A stretch of 64,000 bases of DNA from an uncultured Clostridia bacterium (lineage in GTDB: Bacteria; Bacillota; Clostridia; Oscillospirales; Oscillospiraceae), in assembly GCA_945864305.1 (NCBI GenBank), contig CAMBAJ010000003.1:1-64000 (forward strand), written 5' to 3'. The number at the start of each line of letters is the position of its first letter. Within the stretch, counting starts at the first letter, position 1. Of this stretch, positions 28,842 through 38,520 are shown in pieces. The notes under the pieces are model-generated. The model had not been told where the DNA came from. It searched no databases and saw only the letters and a list, made by a program, of their open reading frames with translations. The translations under genes and the position numbers were made by a program.

Positions 28842-30260
28842 ATGAGCTTTCAGTCGGTCGGGTTCCTGGCCTTTCTTGCCGGGACGGTACTTATCTGCCT
28901 GACGGCGGAGCGCCGCCACCCACAGGCGGGGCGGCTGCTGCTGGCCTGCGCGCTGTTCTATGTGGCGGGCGGCGGCTGGGCGGCGTTTCTGGTGCTGGCG
29001 GCGGGTGTGACCGTGACCGCCGCGGCCCTCCAGCGGCTGTGCGGGACGGAGAAAAGCTCCCGCCGCCGGGCGATGGCGCTGGGCTGCGGCTGGCATATCG
29101 CCGTGCTGCTGGTGTTCAAATACACCGGTTTTTTCACCGGCGGCGCGGTGTCCATCGGCTGGGCGCCTCTGGGTCTCAGCTTCTTCACCTTCCAGCAGCT
29201 GTGGCTGCTGAAGGAGGCCTACACCGGTCAGTACCAGCCGGTGCAGGGAGATGACCTGACGCTGTACGCCCTCTTTTTCCCCACCGTCACCTCCGGCCCC
29301 ATCCTGCGGCCCGGCGCCTTTTTCCCGCAGCTGCGGGAGGGACATTTTTTGCGGCCGGACTGGCAGGACATCTCGGCGGGACTGTACGCCTTCTCCCTGG
29401 GCCTTGCCAAAAAGACCCTGCTGGCGGACAGCTTCGGCACCGTCGTGGCCAACGGCTGGGCCATGGGGGAGGACATGACCGCCCCCGCCGCCTGGATGGT
29501 GATGCTGGGCTACACCCTGCAGCTGTACTTCGATTTCTCCGGCTACTGCGATATGGCCACCGGCGCCGCCCGTCTGCTGGGCGTGCGCCTGCCGCTGAAC
29601 TTCGACTCCCCCTACCGGAGTTTGTCCGTGGGGGAGTTCTGGAAGCGGTGGCATATCACCCTGACCACCTTTTTGCGGGAGTGCCTCTATTTCCCCCTGG
29701 GCGGCAGCAAAAAGGGCACCGCCCGGACGTATCTCAATATCCTCATCGTGTTCCTTGTCAGCGGATTCTGGCACGGAGCTGGGTGGACCTTCCTGGTCTG
29801 GGGCGCCCTCCACGGGCTGGCGCAGGTCGCGGAGCGGGCCTGGGGCCCGGCCCGGGACCGCCTGCCCAAGGGGCTGCGGTGGGCCATGACCTTTGTGTTC
29901 GTCAGCTTCGCCTGGGTGTTCTTCCAGGCCCCCAGCCTGACCGGAGCCGTGGGCCTGCTGTCCGCCGCTGTCACCGGCGGTCCGGGTCTGCCCCTGGAGG
30001 CGCTGGCCGCCGGCATGTTCGACAGCGAGGTGACGGCGGTCTCCACGCTGCTGCCGGCGCTGGCAAAGGCCATGCCGGGACTGACCCTGGCGGGGCTGTT
30101 CGCCGTGGGCATGGTCATTATCCTCTGGCCCCGGAACGTGGTCCGGCAGATGGACACCTTCCGGCCTACCCTGGTTCGGGCCGTGGCCTGCGGCATCCTG
30201 ACGGTCTGGTCGGTGCTGTCCTTCTCCGGCGTCACCACCTTCATCTATTCCAATTTCTGA
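28842..30260 (+). CDS. MBOAT-family O-acyltransferase
   Basis: GLSFFTFQQLWLLKEAYTGQ; YPTVTSGPILRPG-like; LPLNFDSPYRSLSVGEFWKRWHITLTTFLRECLYFPLGGSKKGTARTYLNILIVFLVSGFWHGAGWTFLVWGALHG. Confidence 0.94.
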   Translation: MSFQSVGFLAFLAGTVLICLTAERRHPQAGRLLLACALFYVAGGGWAAFLVLAAGVTVTAAALQRLCGTEKSSRRRAMALGCGWHIAVLLVFKYTGFFTGGAVSIGWAPLGLSFFTFQQLWLLKEAYTGQYQPVQGDDLTLYALFFPTVTSGPILRPGAFFPQLREGHFLRPDWQDISAGLYAFSLGLAKKTLLADSFGTVVANGWAMGEDMTAPAAWMVMLGYTLQLYFDFSGYCDMATGAARLLGVRLPLNFDSPYRSLSVGEFWKRWHITLTTFLRECLYFPLGGSKKGTARTYLNILIVFLVSGFWHGAGWTFLVWGALHGLAQVAERAWGPARDRLPKGLRWAMTFVFVSFAWVFFQAPSLTGAVGLLSAAVTGGPGLPLEALAAGMFDSEVTAVSTLLPALAKAMPGLTLAGLFAVGMVIILWPRNVVRQMDTFRPTLVRAVACGILTVWSVLSFSGVTTFIYSNF

Positions 30261-30272
30261 GGAGGCGCGGCT

Positions 30273-31322
30273 TTGAAACATCCACAAAAACGCTGGGCGG
30301 CAGCGCTTCTTCTGACCGTTGTGCTGCTCCTGGCCCTGTGCGCCGGAATCGTGCGGGTGGTGGACCCCTTTTTCCACTACCGGGACCCGGATCCCGAGGG
30401 GGAGGTGTGGTTTGACCAGCGCTATCAGTGCGCGGGCCTGCTGCGGAGCCAGGAATACGAGACAGTCCTGATGGGCTCCTCCCTGGCGGCCAATTACCGG
30501 CCCTTCTGGTTCGACGTGTTCTACGACACCTCCACCGTAAAAGTGACATTTCCCAACGGCGGATTCCATGAATTCGACCAGGCTCTGGACTACGCCTGTA
30601 CCTGCCGGGACGTGAAGCGGGTCATCTTCGGCCTGGACCCCAACCTCCTGGCCCGGAGCCCCGAGGAGGAGCCGGACCAGCTGCCGTCCTACCTCTATGA
30701 CGACGACCCCTGGAACGACGTACACTATCTTCTGAACAAGGACGTCCTGATGCGCTCGGCCTACACGGTCCTGAAAAAGGCGTCGGGGGAGACCCAGACC
30801 ATCCAGGACGCCTTCGTGTGGGACGGAAACGTCTTTTTCTCCCGGGAGCTGGCCCTGGCGGGCTATGAGCGGCCGGAGCCCAGCGGTCAGACGCTGCCGC
30901 CGGACGCGTTTCTGGAAAACTGCCGGGAAAATCTGACGGTGGTCACGGGCTGGCTGGAGGAGTACCCAGACACGGACTTCATCTTTTTCTTCTCCCCGTA
31001 CAGCATCCTGTTCTGGGACAAGATGGACCGCCTGGGGGAGACAGACGCCATGCTGACCATGCTGGACGAGGCCACGAAAACCCTGCTGGCCTATGACAAC
31101 GCCGAGATTCAGTTCTTCATGGCGGATTTCCCGGTCATCACGAATCTGGACAACTACGCCGACCATATCCATGTGGCGGGCCGGGTGACGTACCAGATGT
31201 CCCGGGCCATGCCGGAGGGGACCTACCGCCTGACGGCGGAAAACCGCGCGGAAGTGCTGGACGCTCTGCGGGAGTTTGTGGTACACTACGATTACGATAA
31301 AATCTGGGCCGAACAGCCCTGA
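30273..31322 (+). CDS. Membrane-anchored SGNH/AlgX-like partner of MBOAT protein
   Basis: N-terminal TM then [20 protein letters not shown]; downstream of MBOAT gene; TTG start. Confidence 0.6.
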   Translation: MKHPQKRWAAALLLTVVLLLALCAGIVRVVDPFFHYRDPDPEGEVWFDQRYQCAGLLRSQEYETVLMGSSLAANYRPFWFDVFYDTSTVKVTFPNGGFHEFDQALDYACTCRDVKRVIFGLDPNLLARSPEEEPDQLPSYLYDDDPWNDVHYLLNKDVLMRSAYTVLKKASGETQTIQDAFVWDGNVFFSRELALAGYERPEPSGQTLPPDAFLENCRENLTVVTGWLEEYPDTDFIFFFSPYSILFWDKMDRLGETDAMLTMLDEATKTLLAYDNAEIQFFMADFPVITNLDNYADHIHVAGRVTYQMSRAMPEGTYRLTAENRAEVLDALREFVVHYDYDKIWAEQP

Positions 31323-31371
31323 CGGCCAGTTTGAAAGAAATTTCCAAACCCCAAACGGAGGTTTATTCGAT

Positions 31372-33177
31372 ATGACAAAACAGAGCAATATCCGAAACTT
31401 TTCCATCATTGCCCACATTGACCATGGCAAATCCACGCTGGCGGACCGGCTGCTGGAGAAGTGCGAGGCGGTCTCCCAGCGGCAGATGGAGAGCCAGCTG
31501 CTGGACAACATGGACCTGGAGCGGGAGCGGGGCATCACCATCAAGGCCCGGGCCGTCCGGCTGAACTACAAGGCCCAGGACGGACAGGTCTACGAGCTGA
31601 ACCTCATCGACACCCCGGGCCACGTGGACTTCAACTACGAGGTCTCCCGGTCTCTGGCGGCCTGTGAGGGCGCAGTGCTGGTGGTGGACGCCACCCAGGG
31701 CGTGGAGGCCCAGACCCTGGCCAACACTTACCTCGCTATGGAGCACGATCTGGAGATTCTGCCCGTGTTCAACAAGATCGACCTGCCCGCCGCAGACCCC
31801 CAGAAGGCCAAGCACGAGGTGGAGGACATCATCGGCCTGCCCGCCATGGACGCGCCGGAGATCTCCGCCAAAATGGGCATCAACATCGACGCCGTGCTGG
31901 AGGACATCGTGCAGAACGTGCCCGCTCCCACCGGCGACGTCAACGCGCCCCTCAAGGCCCTGATCTTCGACAGCCAGTACGACAGCTACCGGGGCGTCAT
32001 CGTCTACATGCGGCTGATGGAGGGCAGCATCCGCACCGGCCAGCAGGTGAAGCTGATGGCCACCGGCGCCACCTATCAGGTCGTCGAGTGCGGCCACCTG
32101 CTGCCCCTGGGCCTGGAGCCCTGCGACGCTCTGGAGGCTGGAGAAGTTGGCTATTTCACCGCCAGCATTAAGAATGTTCAGGATACCCGGGTGGGCGACA
32201 CCGTCACCGATGCGGTAAATCCCACCGCCGAGGCCCTGCCCGGTTACCGCCCCGTGCAGCCGATGGTCTACTGCGGTATTTACACCGAGGATGGTTCCAA
32301 GTACCCCGACCTGCGGGACGCTCTGGAAAAACTGCGGCTGAACGACGCCTCCCTGAGCTTTGAGCCGGAGTCCTCCGTGGCCTTGGGCTTCGGCTTCCGC
32401 TGCGGCTTCCTGGGGATGCTCCACATGGAGGTCATCCAGGAGCGGCTGGAGCGGGAGTTTGATCTGGACCTGGTGACCACCCTGCCCTCCGTCATCTACA
32501 ATGTCTACAAGACCGACGGGTCTCTCGTGCGGGTGGACAATCCCCACAACTACCCGGATCCCGCCTCCATCGAGCACGCGGAGGAGCCCTACGTCAAGGT
32601 GTCCATCATCACCCCCAACGAGTACGTGGGCAACATCATGCCCCTGTGCCAGACCCGGCGGGGCGAGTTCAAGGACATGCAGTATCTGGATACGAATCTG
32701 GTGGAGCTCCACTACCAGATGCCCCTGAACGAGATCATCTACGACTTTTTCGACACCCTGAAGGCTAACACCAAGGGCTACGCCTCCCTGGACTACGAGC
32801 TGTCCGACTACCGGCCCAGCGAGCTGGTGAAGGTGGACCTGCTGTTAAATGGCGACAAGGTGGACGCCCTGAGCTTCATCGCCCACAAGGACAAGGCCTA
32901 CCCCCGGGCCCGGAAGCTGTGCGAGAAGCTGAAGGAGAATGTGCCCCGCCAGCTGTTCGAGGTCCCCATTCAGGCGGCCATCGGCGGCCGGATCATCGCC
33001 CGGGAGACCATCAAGGCCATGCGGAAGGACGTGTTGGCCAAGTGCTACGGCGGCGACGTCACCCGGAAGAAGAAGCTGCTGGAAAAGCAGAAAGAGGGCA
33101 AAAAGAAAATGCGCTCCCTGGGCACGGTGCAGGTGCCGACAGAGGCATTTTTGGCGGTCCTCAAGCTGGATGAATGA
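31372..33177 (+). CDS. lepA: Elongation factor 4 (LepA)
   Basis: [47 protein letters not shown]-terminal [25 protein letters not shown]. Confidence 0.98.
   Translation: MTKQSNIRNFSIIAHIDHGKSTLADRLLEKCEAVSQRQMESQLLDNMDLERERGITIKARAVRLNYKAQDGQVYELNLIDTPGHVDFNYEVSRSLAACEGAVLVVDATQGVEAQTLANTYLAMEHDLEILPVFNKIDLPAADPQKAKHEVEDIIGLPAMDAPEISAKMGINIDAVLEDIVQNVPAPTGDVNAPLKALIFDSQYDSYRGVIVYMRLMEGSIRTGQQVKLMATGATYQVVECGHLLPLGLEPCDALEAGEVGYFTASIKNVQDTRVGDTVTDAVNPTAEALPGYRPVQPMVYCGIYTEDGSKYPDLRDALEKLRLNDASLSFEPESSVALGFGFRCGFLGMLHMEVIQERLEREFDLDLVTTLPSVIYNVYKTDGSLVRVDNPHNYPDPASIEHAEEPYVKVSIITPNEYVGNIMPLCQTRRGEFKDMQYLDTNLVELHYQMPLNEIIYDFFDTLKANTKGYASLDYELSDYRPSELVKVDLLLNGDKVDALSFIAHKDKAYPRARKLCEKLKENVPRQLFEVPIQAAIGGRIIARETIKAMRKDVLAKCYGGDVTRKKKLLEKQKEGKKKMRSLGTVQVPTEAFLAVLKLDE
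33097..33177 (+). repeat. lepA 3'-end direct repeat, copy 1 (in-frame gene end)
   Basis: ggcaaaaagaaaatgcgctccctgggcacggtgcaggtgccgacagaggcatttttggcggtcctcaagctggatgaatga. Confidence 0.97.
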
Positions 33178-33321
33178 GTTTGCCCTCTGCGAGCGTGAGC
33201 GAGCCGCCGCGGAATCGGCGTACAAGCGTTTTGCGGAGCAAAACCTTGAAATCGACGGGCTTTGCCTGGCGATTTGAGTCCAATGCGGGGTCCTCGCAAA
33301 ATCGAAGATTTTGTGGGGTGC
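33178..33321. other. 144-bp insert between lepA tail copies, hairpin-rich
   Basis: GTTTTGC-gga-GCAAAAC (33228-33244) and CAAAATC-gaa-GATTTTG (33297-33313). Confidence 0.7.
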
Positions 33322-33402
33322 GGCAAAAAGAAAATGCGCTCCCTGGGCACGGTGCAGGTGCCGACGGAGGCATTTCTGGCGGTTCTCAAGCTGGATGAAT
33401 AA
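33322..33402 (+). repeat. lepA 3'-end direct repeat, copy 2 (orphan tail)
   Basis: Same 81 bp with four substitutions (ACA>ACG, TTG>CTG, GTC>GTT, TGA>TAA); followed by terminator. Confidence 0.97.
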
Positions 33403-33445
33403 TAAAACAGTACCGCGGGCAGCGCCTGCGGTACTGTTTTATCTT
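33401..33445 (+). terminator. Terminator downstream of lepA tail copy 2
   Basis: ATAAAACAGTACCGC-gggcagcgcct-GCGGTACTGTTTTAT. Confidence 0.9.
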
Positions 33446-34404
33446 ATCCCATAAACGGCCAGAAGGTCAGGCGGAGGACACCTTTGCCCCAGTCATAGCC
33501 GGAAAGAAATTCCGTCTCCACCTGAATCGCATTGGCATGAGCACTGTGCATCCATGGTTCATCCGGTGCGGCCGTTCCCAGAGAACAGATGACGGCAGTG
33601 TCGGCACCGCGCTGCTCCGCCCGGATGCCCTCCATGTAGAGATTATTGCCGGAGACAGTACAGAGAAGGTCCGTATCCAGACACGTCAGGGTCAACTCCC
33701 CGATAGATTCATCATAGGAGACCTCCACCTGGGGGAACGCGGCCTGTTCCGAGGTGTCAAACACCAACTCCAGGGAATCAGCGCCGGGATAGAGCGCTTC
33801 CAGGGAAGAAGCGGCGCCGTTTCCCGGCAAGGTCAGCAGCGTGCCTGAAGCCAGAGAGATTTCCCGTGGATAGCGATTCGCCACTGAAGCGCAGTGCAGC
33901 CCATCCTGCTGTACAGGTTCCCCTGTACCGGTGTTTACCAGGGAGCGGACCAAACCGGCGGAGACGGCGACAGGGCAACCCTCCTCGCCGTCGGTGTTCA
34001 GCGTGATGCTGCCCTGACCGGCGGACAAGACCTCATCCATGGTATACCGCCCTTCCAGCAGGGCGTAACAGTAGCCGCTCTCCCCGTAGACCCAGTCAAA
34101 CCGGGTATCTTCGTCCGGGACCTCCCCGGTGTCCGTGTAGGGCATGGGGACGGACCAGAAAATCCCCGTTTTCCTCCCGGATGTCCAGCGCATAGCGGTA
34201 GAATCCGTCCGGGGACAGATAGTATTCCCGAATGCGCGCCTCTGTCACCGGCAGAGGTAGTTTCCGGCCGATAGTCAGGGTCACGTCCGTGGCCTCCGCC
34301 GGAGTAGGCTCCGGCGGCTGCGACGCATCCTCCACAGGCGCCGGGGCGGACGCGCAGCCGGACAGGAGCGCCAGACAGATAAGCATCAGAAAAAAACGCT
34401 TCAT
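33444..34404 (-). pseudogene. Lipoprotein gene with apparent frameshift
   Basis: N-terminus MKRFFLMLICLALLSGCASAPAPVED...DIREENGDF (start 34404) in one frame; continuation FWSVPMPYTDTGEVPDEDTRFDWVYGESGYCYALLEGRYT... in another (ORF 33444-34193). Confidence 0.7.
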
Positions 34405-34444
34405 AAAGTACCTCCTGCGGTTGAGTTTGCCCACGTTCTGCGCG

Positions 34445-35884
34445 TCAAGACATAGGTTCCCGGCTCCAGGTCTCCCCGCCGTCGGGGGAGAGAAACGTCT
34501 CAACATAGCTGCTGCCGTTTTCACCGGAGGCCCGCATGAAGAGCCAGACTGTCTCACCGTCCAGGGACAGCCCCTCCGGGCTCCATACGGAGTTCGTTTC
34601 CGGTAAAGGCAGACCGGCCTCTGTCCAGGTCTCTCCGCCGTCGGAGGTGACGTATACCGGGGCGCTGTCAAACAGCTCTGTGGCGATGACGGCGTGCTTC
34701 CCGTCCGGGAAAGCGGCCTTGAAGGGCTTCCAGGCGTCCTCCGGCAGAGAGGAGACCTCCTCCCAGGTTCTTCCGCCATCGTGGGTTTGATAGATGCAGG
34801 TGTCCATGCCGGCCGCGCCCTGTCCGATGGACAGAACCAGCCAGCCGTCCTCGGCAGAGACCATTTGCAGGGCGGTGAACGCCGGCTCGAGGTCCGTCCA
34901 GGTCTCCGCCCCCTTCCGGCCCGCCAGGTCCTGCTTTGCCCATTCCCGGGGCGCGGGGACGGCGGGGCCCAGAGCCGTCCACTCCGTCTCTCCGGAACGC
35001 ATCACATTGGGGACGCCGTCCAGAAGGACATAGAGGTCCATGGTCCACAGCTGGCTCTCCGGGACCTGAAATTCGATGGCCTGCGGCGCAAAATGGAGCC
35101 GGGCGGACAGGGAGGCATACGCCGAGGTCTCGTCCCAGGGTGTCCCGCCGCAGGGAAGATAGGTGACGGGCAGGGCCTTTGTGTCCTCCTCAAACCGGCT
35201 CGGGGCCGCACCGCAGACATAGATGGGGGAGACGTCCGCCAGGGCCGAGGAGACGTCGGCAAAGCGGACTTGACCGTCCAGGAGCATGTAATAGTAAATC
35301 TCCTGACCGCCGTGGTAGAACCACATCAGCTCCGTCACACCGTCGCTGTTGAAATCCATCTCCAGCACATAGTTGGCACAGTCCGCCAGCAGCCGGGGCA
35401 CACCGGTATCATCTAGCACGTAGTAGTCGTAAGCGGTATAGGCCACGCCCCGGGGGGCGACGATGCGGAAACCGTCCTGCCCCAGAACTTCGGTGAAGGA
35501 AGCCACGTCGTAGCCCTCTGTGTAGCAGCTCTCTTCCCGGCAGAATCGCAGCAGTTTATCGCCCCTGCGGATGGCCCAGTATTTCACACCGGAGGCGGGA
35601 CCGTCTTCCCAGAAGCAGACCACTTCCAAGCCGTCCGGCAGGGTTTTGTCACACAGGACCTCCCCCATGGCATTCATGGAGACAGTGTCCGGCTCCATGT
35701 CCGTCCAGGGTTCATAGGGTTCCATCTCCGCCAGGGGGATGGACAGCACAGTCACGGGCTCATTCTCCGCGGGCGTCCGGGCGGTATCCGCCGCTGTATC
35801 CGTGGTATCCAGAACGGAAGCCGCCAGAGAGGAGCAACCCGTCAGCAGCACAAGCGCAAGGAAAACCGCCGGCCATCTGCTCAT
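34445..35884 (-). CDS. Lipoprotein with BNR/sialidase-like repeats
   Basis: MSRWPAVFLALVLLTGCSS lipobox; repeated Asp-box-like TWEEVS, SDGGETWTEAG, SPDGGETWSREP. Confidence 0.8.
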   Translation of the reverse strand: MSRWPAVFLALVLLTGCSSLAASVLDTTDTAADTARTPAENEPVTVLSIPLAEMEPYEPWTDMEPDTVSMNAMGEVLCDKTLPDGLEVVCFWEDGPASGVKYWAIRRGDKLLRFCREESCYTEGYDVASFTEVLGQDGFRIVAPRGVAYTAYDYYVLDDTGVPRLLADCANYVLEMDFNSDGVTELMWFYHGGQEIYYYMLLDGQVRFADVSSALADVSPIYVCGAAPSRFEEDTKALPVTYLPCGGTPWDETSAYASLSARLHFAPQAIEFQVPESQLWTMDLYVLLDGVPNVMRSGETEWTALGPAVPAPREWAKQDLAGRKGAETWTDLEPAFTALQMVSAEDGWLVLSIGQGAAGMDTCIYQTHDGGRTWEEVSSLPEDAWKPFKAAFPDGKHAVIATELFDSAPVYVTSDGGETWTEAGLPLPETNSVWSPEGLSLDGETVWLFMRASGENGSSYVETFLSPDGGETWSREPMS

Positions 35885-35886
35885 AA

Positions 35887-35932
35887 AAATCCCTCCTCTT
35901 TCTGTTATGTTAACAAGAAAGAGGAGGGATTT
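35887..35932 (-). promoter_or_regulatory. 17-bp-arm hairpin sequestering the Shine-Dalgarno of the 34445-35884 lipoprotein
   Basis: AAATCCCTCCTCTTTCT/AGAAAGAGGAGGGATTT perfect arms, 12-nt loop, then TTTTATG start on minus strand. Confidence 0.75.
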
Positions 35933-35976
35933 CGTTACAAAGCAGGGAAAAAGCGGTGAAAAACTGAAAACAAAAG

Positions 35977-38265
35977 TTACAGGGTTTCCAACGTCAGCAG
36001 CAGGATGCCCGCCTCCCGGTCCAGCCAGGAGCAGCAAAAGCGCTTGCTCCGGGGGCCGTCGGGGGTGTCCAGCATGCCGGTGTATTCACAGAACTCCCGG
36101 CCGTCCAACTGGCTCAGCAGCGTGTCCAGCCGCACCGCCCGGCGGAGGGCCGTCCGCTGGTGGGTGGCTGCCTGGCCCCGGAGATATTGAGCCGCCAGCG
36201 CCCGGTAGGTGGTATTGGGGGGCAGCGCTTCTCCGCCGCCCCAGAGGCGGCAAGTGCCGTCGGCGGCGTTGACGGTCAGCACGAAGTCATAGCCCCGGCG
36301 GACCAGGGCGTCCAGCACGGCGGTCTCATACCGCTGAACATCGATGCCGGAGACGGTGCAGAAGGCTGTGATATGGAGGGTATCCGGGTCCTCGGCCAGC
36401 TCCACAGAGGTCCTGGCCCAGACGGGATTTCCGCTGCCGGGAATAAAGTGGTGCTCCAGAGAGAACACCGTCTCACCCCGGTGGAATGCATCCAGCAGCG
36501 TATCCCGGCGGAAGAGGGTGTCAAATTGCCCGCGCTGGTCCCCGTCAGGCACATTATCCCGCAGGTGCCGCAGACAGGCGTCCGCCGTGTTGCCGAACAG
36601 CACCCGGGACAGATGGCGGCTGCTGCCCTTGGCGTCCAGAATGCGGTCCGCCGCTAGGTCCAGTCGGGCGGAGGCCAGCACGCCGGGGAGGAGCTTTTTC
36701 TGCCGCACTGTCAACTGGCGGAACCGCTGAGCGGCGGCCTTGCTCTGGGAGATGTCCTCGCTTTTGCCCAGCAGGCGGGTCACATTGCCCTTGTCGTCGA
36801 ACACGCTCATCCAGGAGAGGCGGTACCACCGCCAGCCCTGGCCGTCGTAATCGCCCCGGTATTCCACCGTCTCGGCGCCGGCGCGGGCGGAGAGTCGCTT
36901 GATCACAGCTGCCAGTTTCCGACGGTCGTCGGGATGGACAACAGCGGCGCTGGCCAGAGAGGCCCGGTAGCCCTGGATGGTGCGGGTTTTCCGGTGTCCG
37001 GTATCGTTGTGGCGGTCGATGCGGACGGTGTCGGTGACCGGATCGTAGTCCAAGCTGAGAATGCGGGACCGGTCCAGAAGCAGATCGCACATCTGGGCGC
37101 GGAGCCGCAGTTCCAGTTGGGAGTTCATCTCGGAAGTCTGGTCGGAGCACGTGGCGTACAGAAGGTGGGTGCCGTCCGCTTGGGCTTGCCAGACGATCTC
37201 CAGAGAGACCCAGACCGCCGGGCGGTCGGAAAGGCGCAGATGACAGGCGTGGCACAGGGACGCACCGGTGTTTCGGGCGTGGGCGGCAGCGGCCAGCAGA
37301 GCGTCCCGCTCCGGCTCCGGCACACACCACAGGGGATCGACCGTCAAACGGCGCGTCAGCTCATCTGTCGAGCATTTCAACATGTCGGAGAGGCCCTGGC
37401 TGACCAGCAGAGGCGTCAGCGTTTCCCCCTCCCGCCGAAGCAGACAGCGGCAGCCCGGCAGCCCGGCCAAAAGGTCCATCAGCCGCCGCTGAGAATCCGC
37501 CAATTGCCGGAGATTGGCGGACAGCCGGTCTCCCGCGCGCCGCCGCTGATCGACGTCCAGCAGCAGGGCGTGGATGGTATAGACGCCCTCTCGCAGCGGC
37601 AGAATATCCGCTTGAAGGGCCACCCATAGAGAGGGCAGGCCGTTTCGCCGCAGCCGGAACTCATGATCCACGCTCCGGCCATCCCGGGCGGCGTCCAGAA
37701 GCTCCTGCAAAAGAGCTGGCCAGTCCTCCTGTTCCACCAGGGCGGAGAAGTCCTCTCCGAACCGGTTTAACAGCTCCGTCCGGCTCCAGCCGGAGAGTGT
37801 GCACAGCCGTGGATTGAAGGACAGGCACCGGACTCCCGATCGGCTCAGCTCAATGACAGCCGCGGCGGCGGGAAGATTTTCCACAGACAGCGGCGTGGAC
37901 TCCCGCTGATAGTCCCGGACGGGCTCCAGGAGGCAGCAGACCATGCCGTACATGGGCTGGTAGCAAGTGATGGACAGGGTTTGACCCAAATTGGTATCGT
38001 AAATAAAAGAGGCGGCAGAGCCTGAAAATGCCACGGATTCCAGGGCTCTCAGCTTTTGCAGGCGCTGATGGGGAAAACTGCGGGTGAACCGCTGACCCCG
38101 CAGCTCCTCCGCCGGTATTTGCAGGAGAGCCCCGGCGGCGTCGTTGGCAAACCGGCAGGCCAGGTCCACCATGGTCCCCTGCCCGTCTGTAATGACCTCC
38201 GCCAGCAAAAAGGGGATGCGGCTGTTCCGGAACGCGTTTGTGAACTTGTCCAGATGCTTGGCCAC
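35977..38265 (-). CDS. Multi-PAS-domain protein without recognised output domain
   Basis: Repeated PAS-like segments (FNPRLCTLSGWSRTELLNRFGEDFSALVEQEDW; VHPDDRRKLAAVIKRL...YRGDYDGQGWRWYRLSWMSVFDDKGNVTRLLGKSEDIS); GTG start with AGGAGG. Confidence 0.75.
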   Translation of the reverse strand: MAKHLDKFTNAFRNSRIPFLLAEVITDGQGTMVDLACRFANDAAGALLQIPAEELRGQRFTRSFPHQRLQKLRALESVAFSGSAASFIYDTNLGQTLSITCYQPMYGMVCCLLEPVRDYQRESTPLSVENLPAAAAVIELSRSGVRCLSFNPRLCTLSGWSRTELLNRFGEDFSALVEQEDWPALLQELLDAARDGRSVDHEFRLRRNGLPSLWVALQADILPLREGVYTIHALLLDVDQRRRAGDRLSANLRQLADSQRRLMDLLAGLPGCRCLLRREGETLTPLLVSQGLSDMLKCSTDELTRRLTVDPLWCVPEPERDALLAAAAHARNTGASLCHACHLRLSDRPAVWVSLEIVWQAQADGTHLLYATCSDQTSEMNSQLELRLRAQMCDLLLDRSRILSLDYDPVTDTVRIDRHNDTGHRKTRTIQGYRASLASAAVVHPDDRRKLAAVIKRLSARAGAETVEYRGDYDGQGWRWYRLSWMSVFDDKGNVTRLLGKSEDISQSKAAAQRFRQLTVRQKKLLPGVLASARLDLAADRILDAKGSSRHLSRVLFGNTADACLRHLRDNVPDGDQRGQFDTLFRRDTLLDAFHRGETVFSLEHHFIPGSGNPVWARTSVELAEDPDTLHITAFCTVSGIDVQRYETAVLDALVRRGYDFVLTVNAADGTCRLWGGGEALPPNTTYRALAAQYLRGQAATHQRTALRRAVRLDTLLSQLDGREFCEYTGMLDTPDGPRSKRFCCSWLDREAGILLLTLETL

Positions 38266-38520
38266 AGCGGTGTCCTCCTTTGCGAGTGATGGCTCCATTA
38301 TACGCAAGGAGGCTGTTTCTTGCAACGAAATTCGCCGGATTTCGGGGGAATATCAGGGAAATAGGTGGACCTTTGCGAAAATGCACAAAAAGTAGTACCT
38401 TTTCCGGCGGAAAGTCTATTTGCCGGAAAGCGGGGAAACATTGACTGTTTTGGCAAAAACCATCATAATATGTTACAACATGTAAAATCGAGAAACTGCG
38501 GGCAAAAGCGGAGGAGACGT

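Noticed and set aside
28530-31544. 1004-aa minus-strand ORF
   Set aside because: Shadow of the MBOAT and partner genes; spans known intergenic regions and shows no domain.
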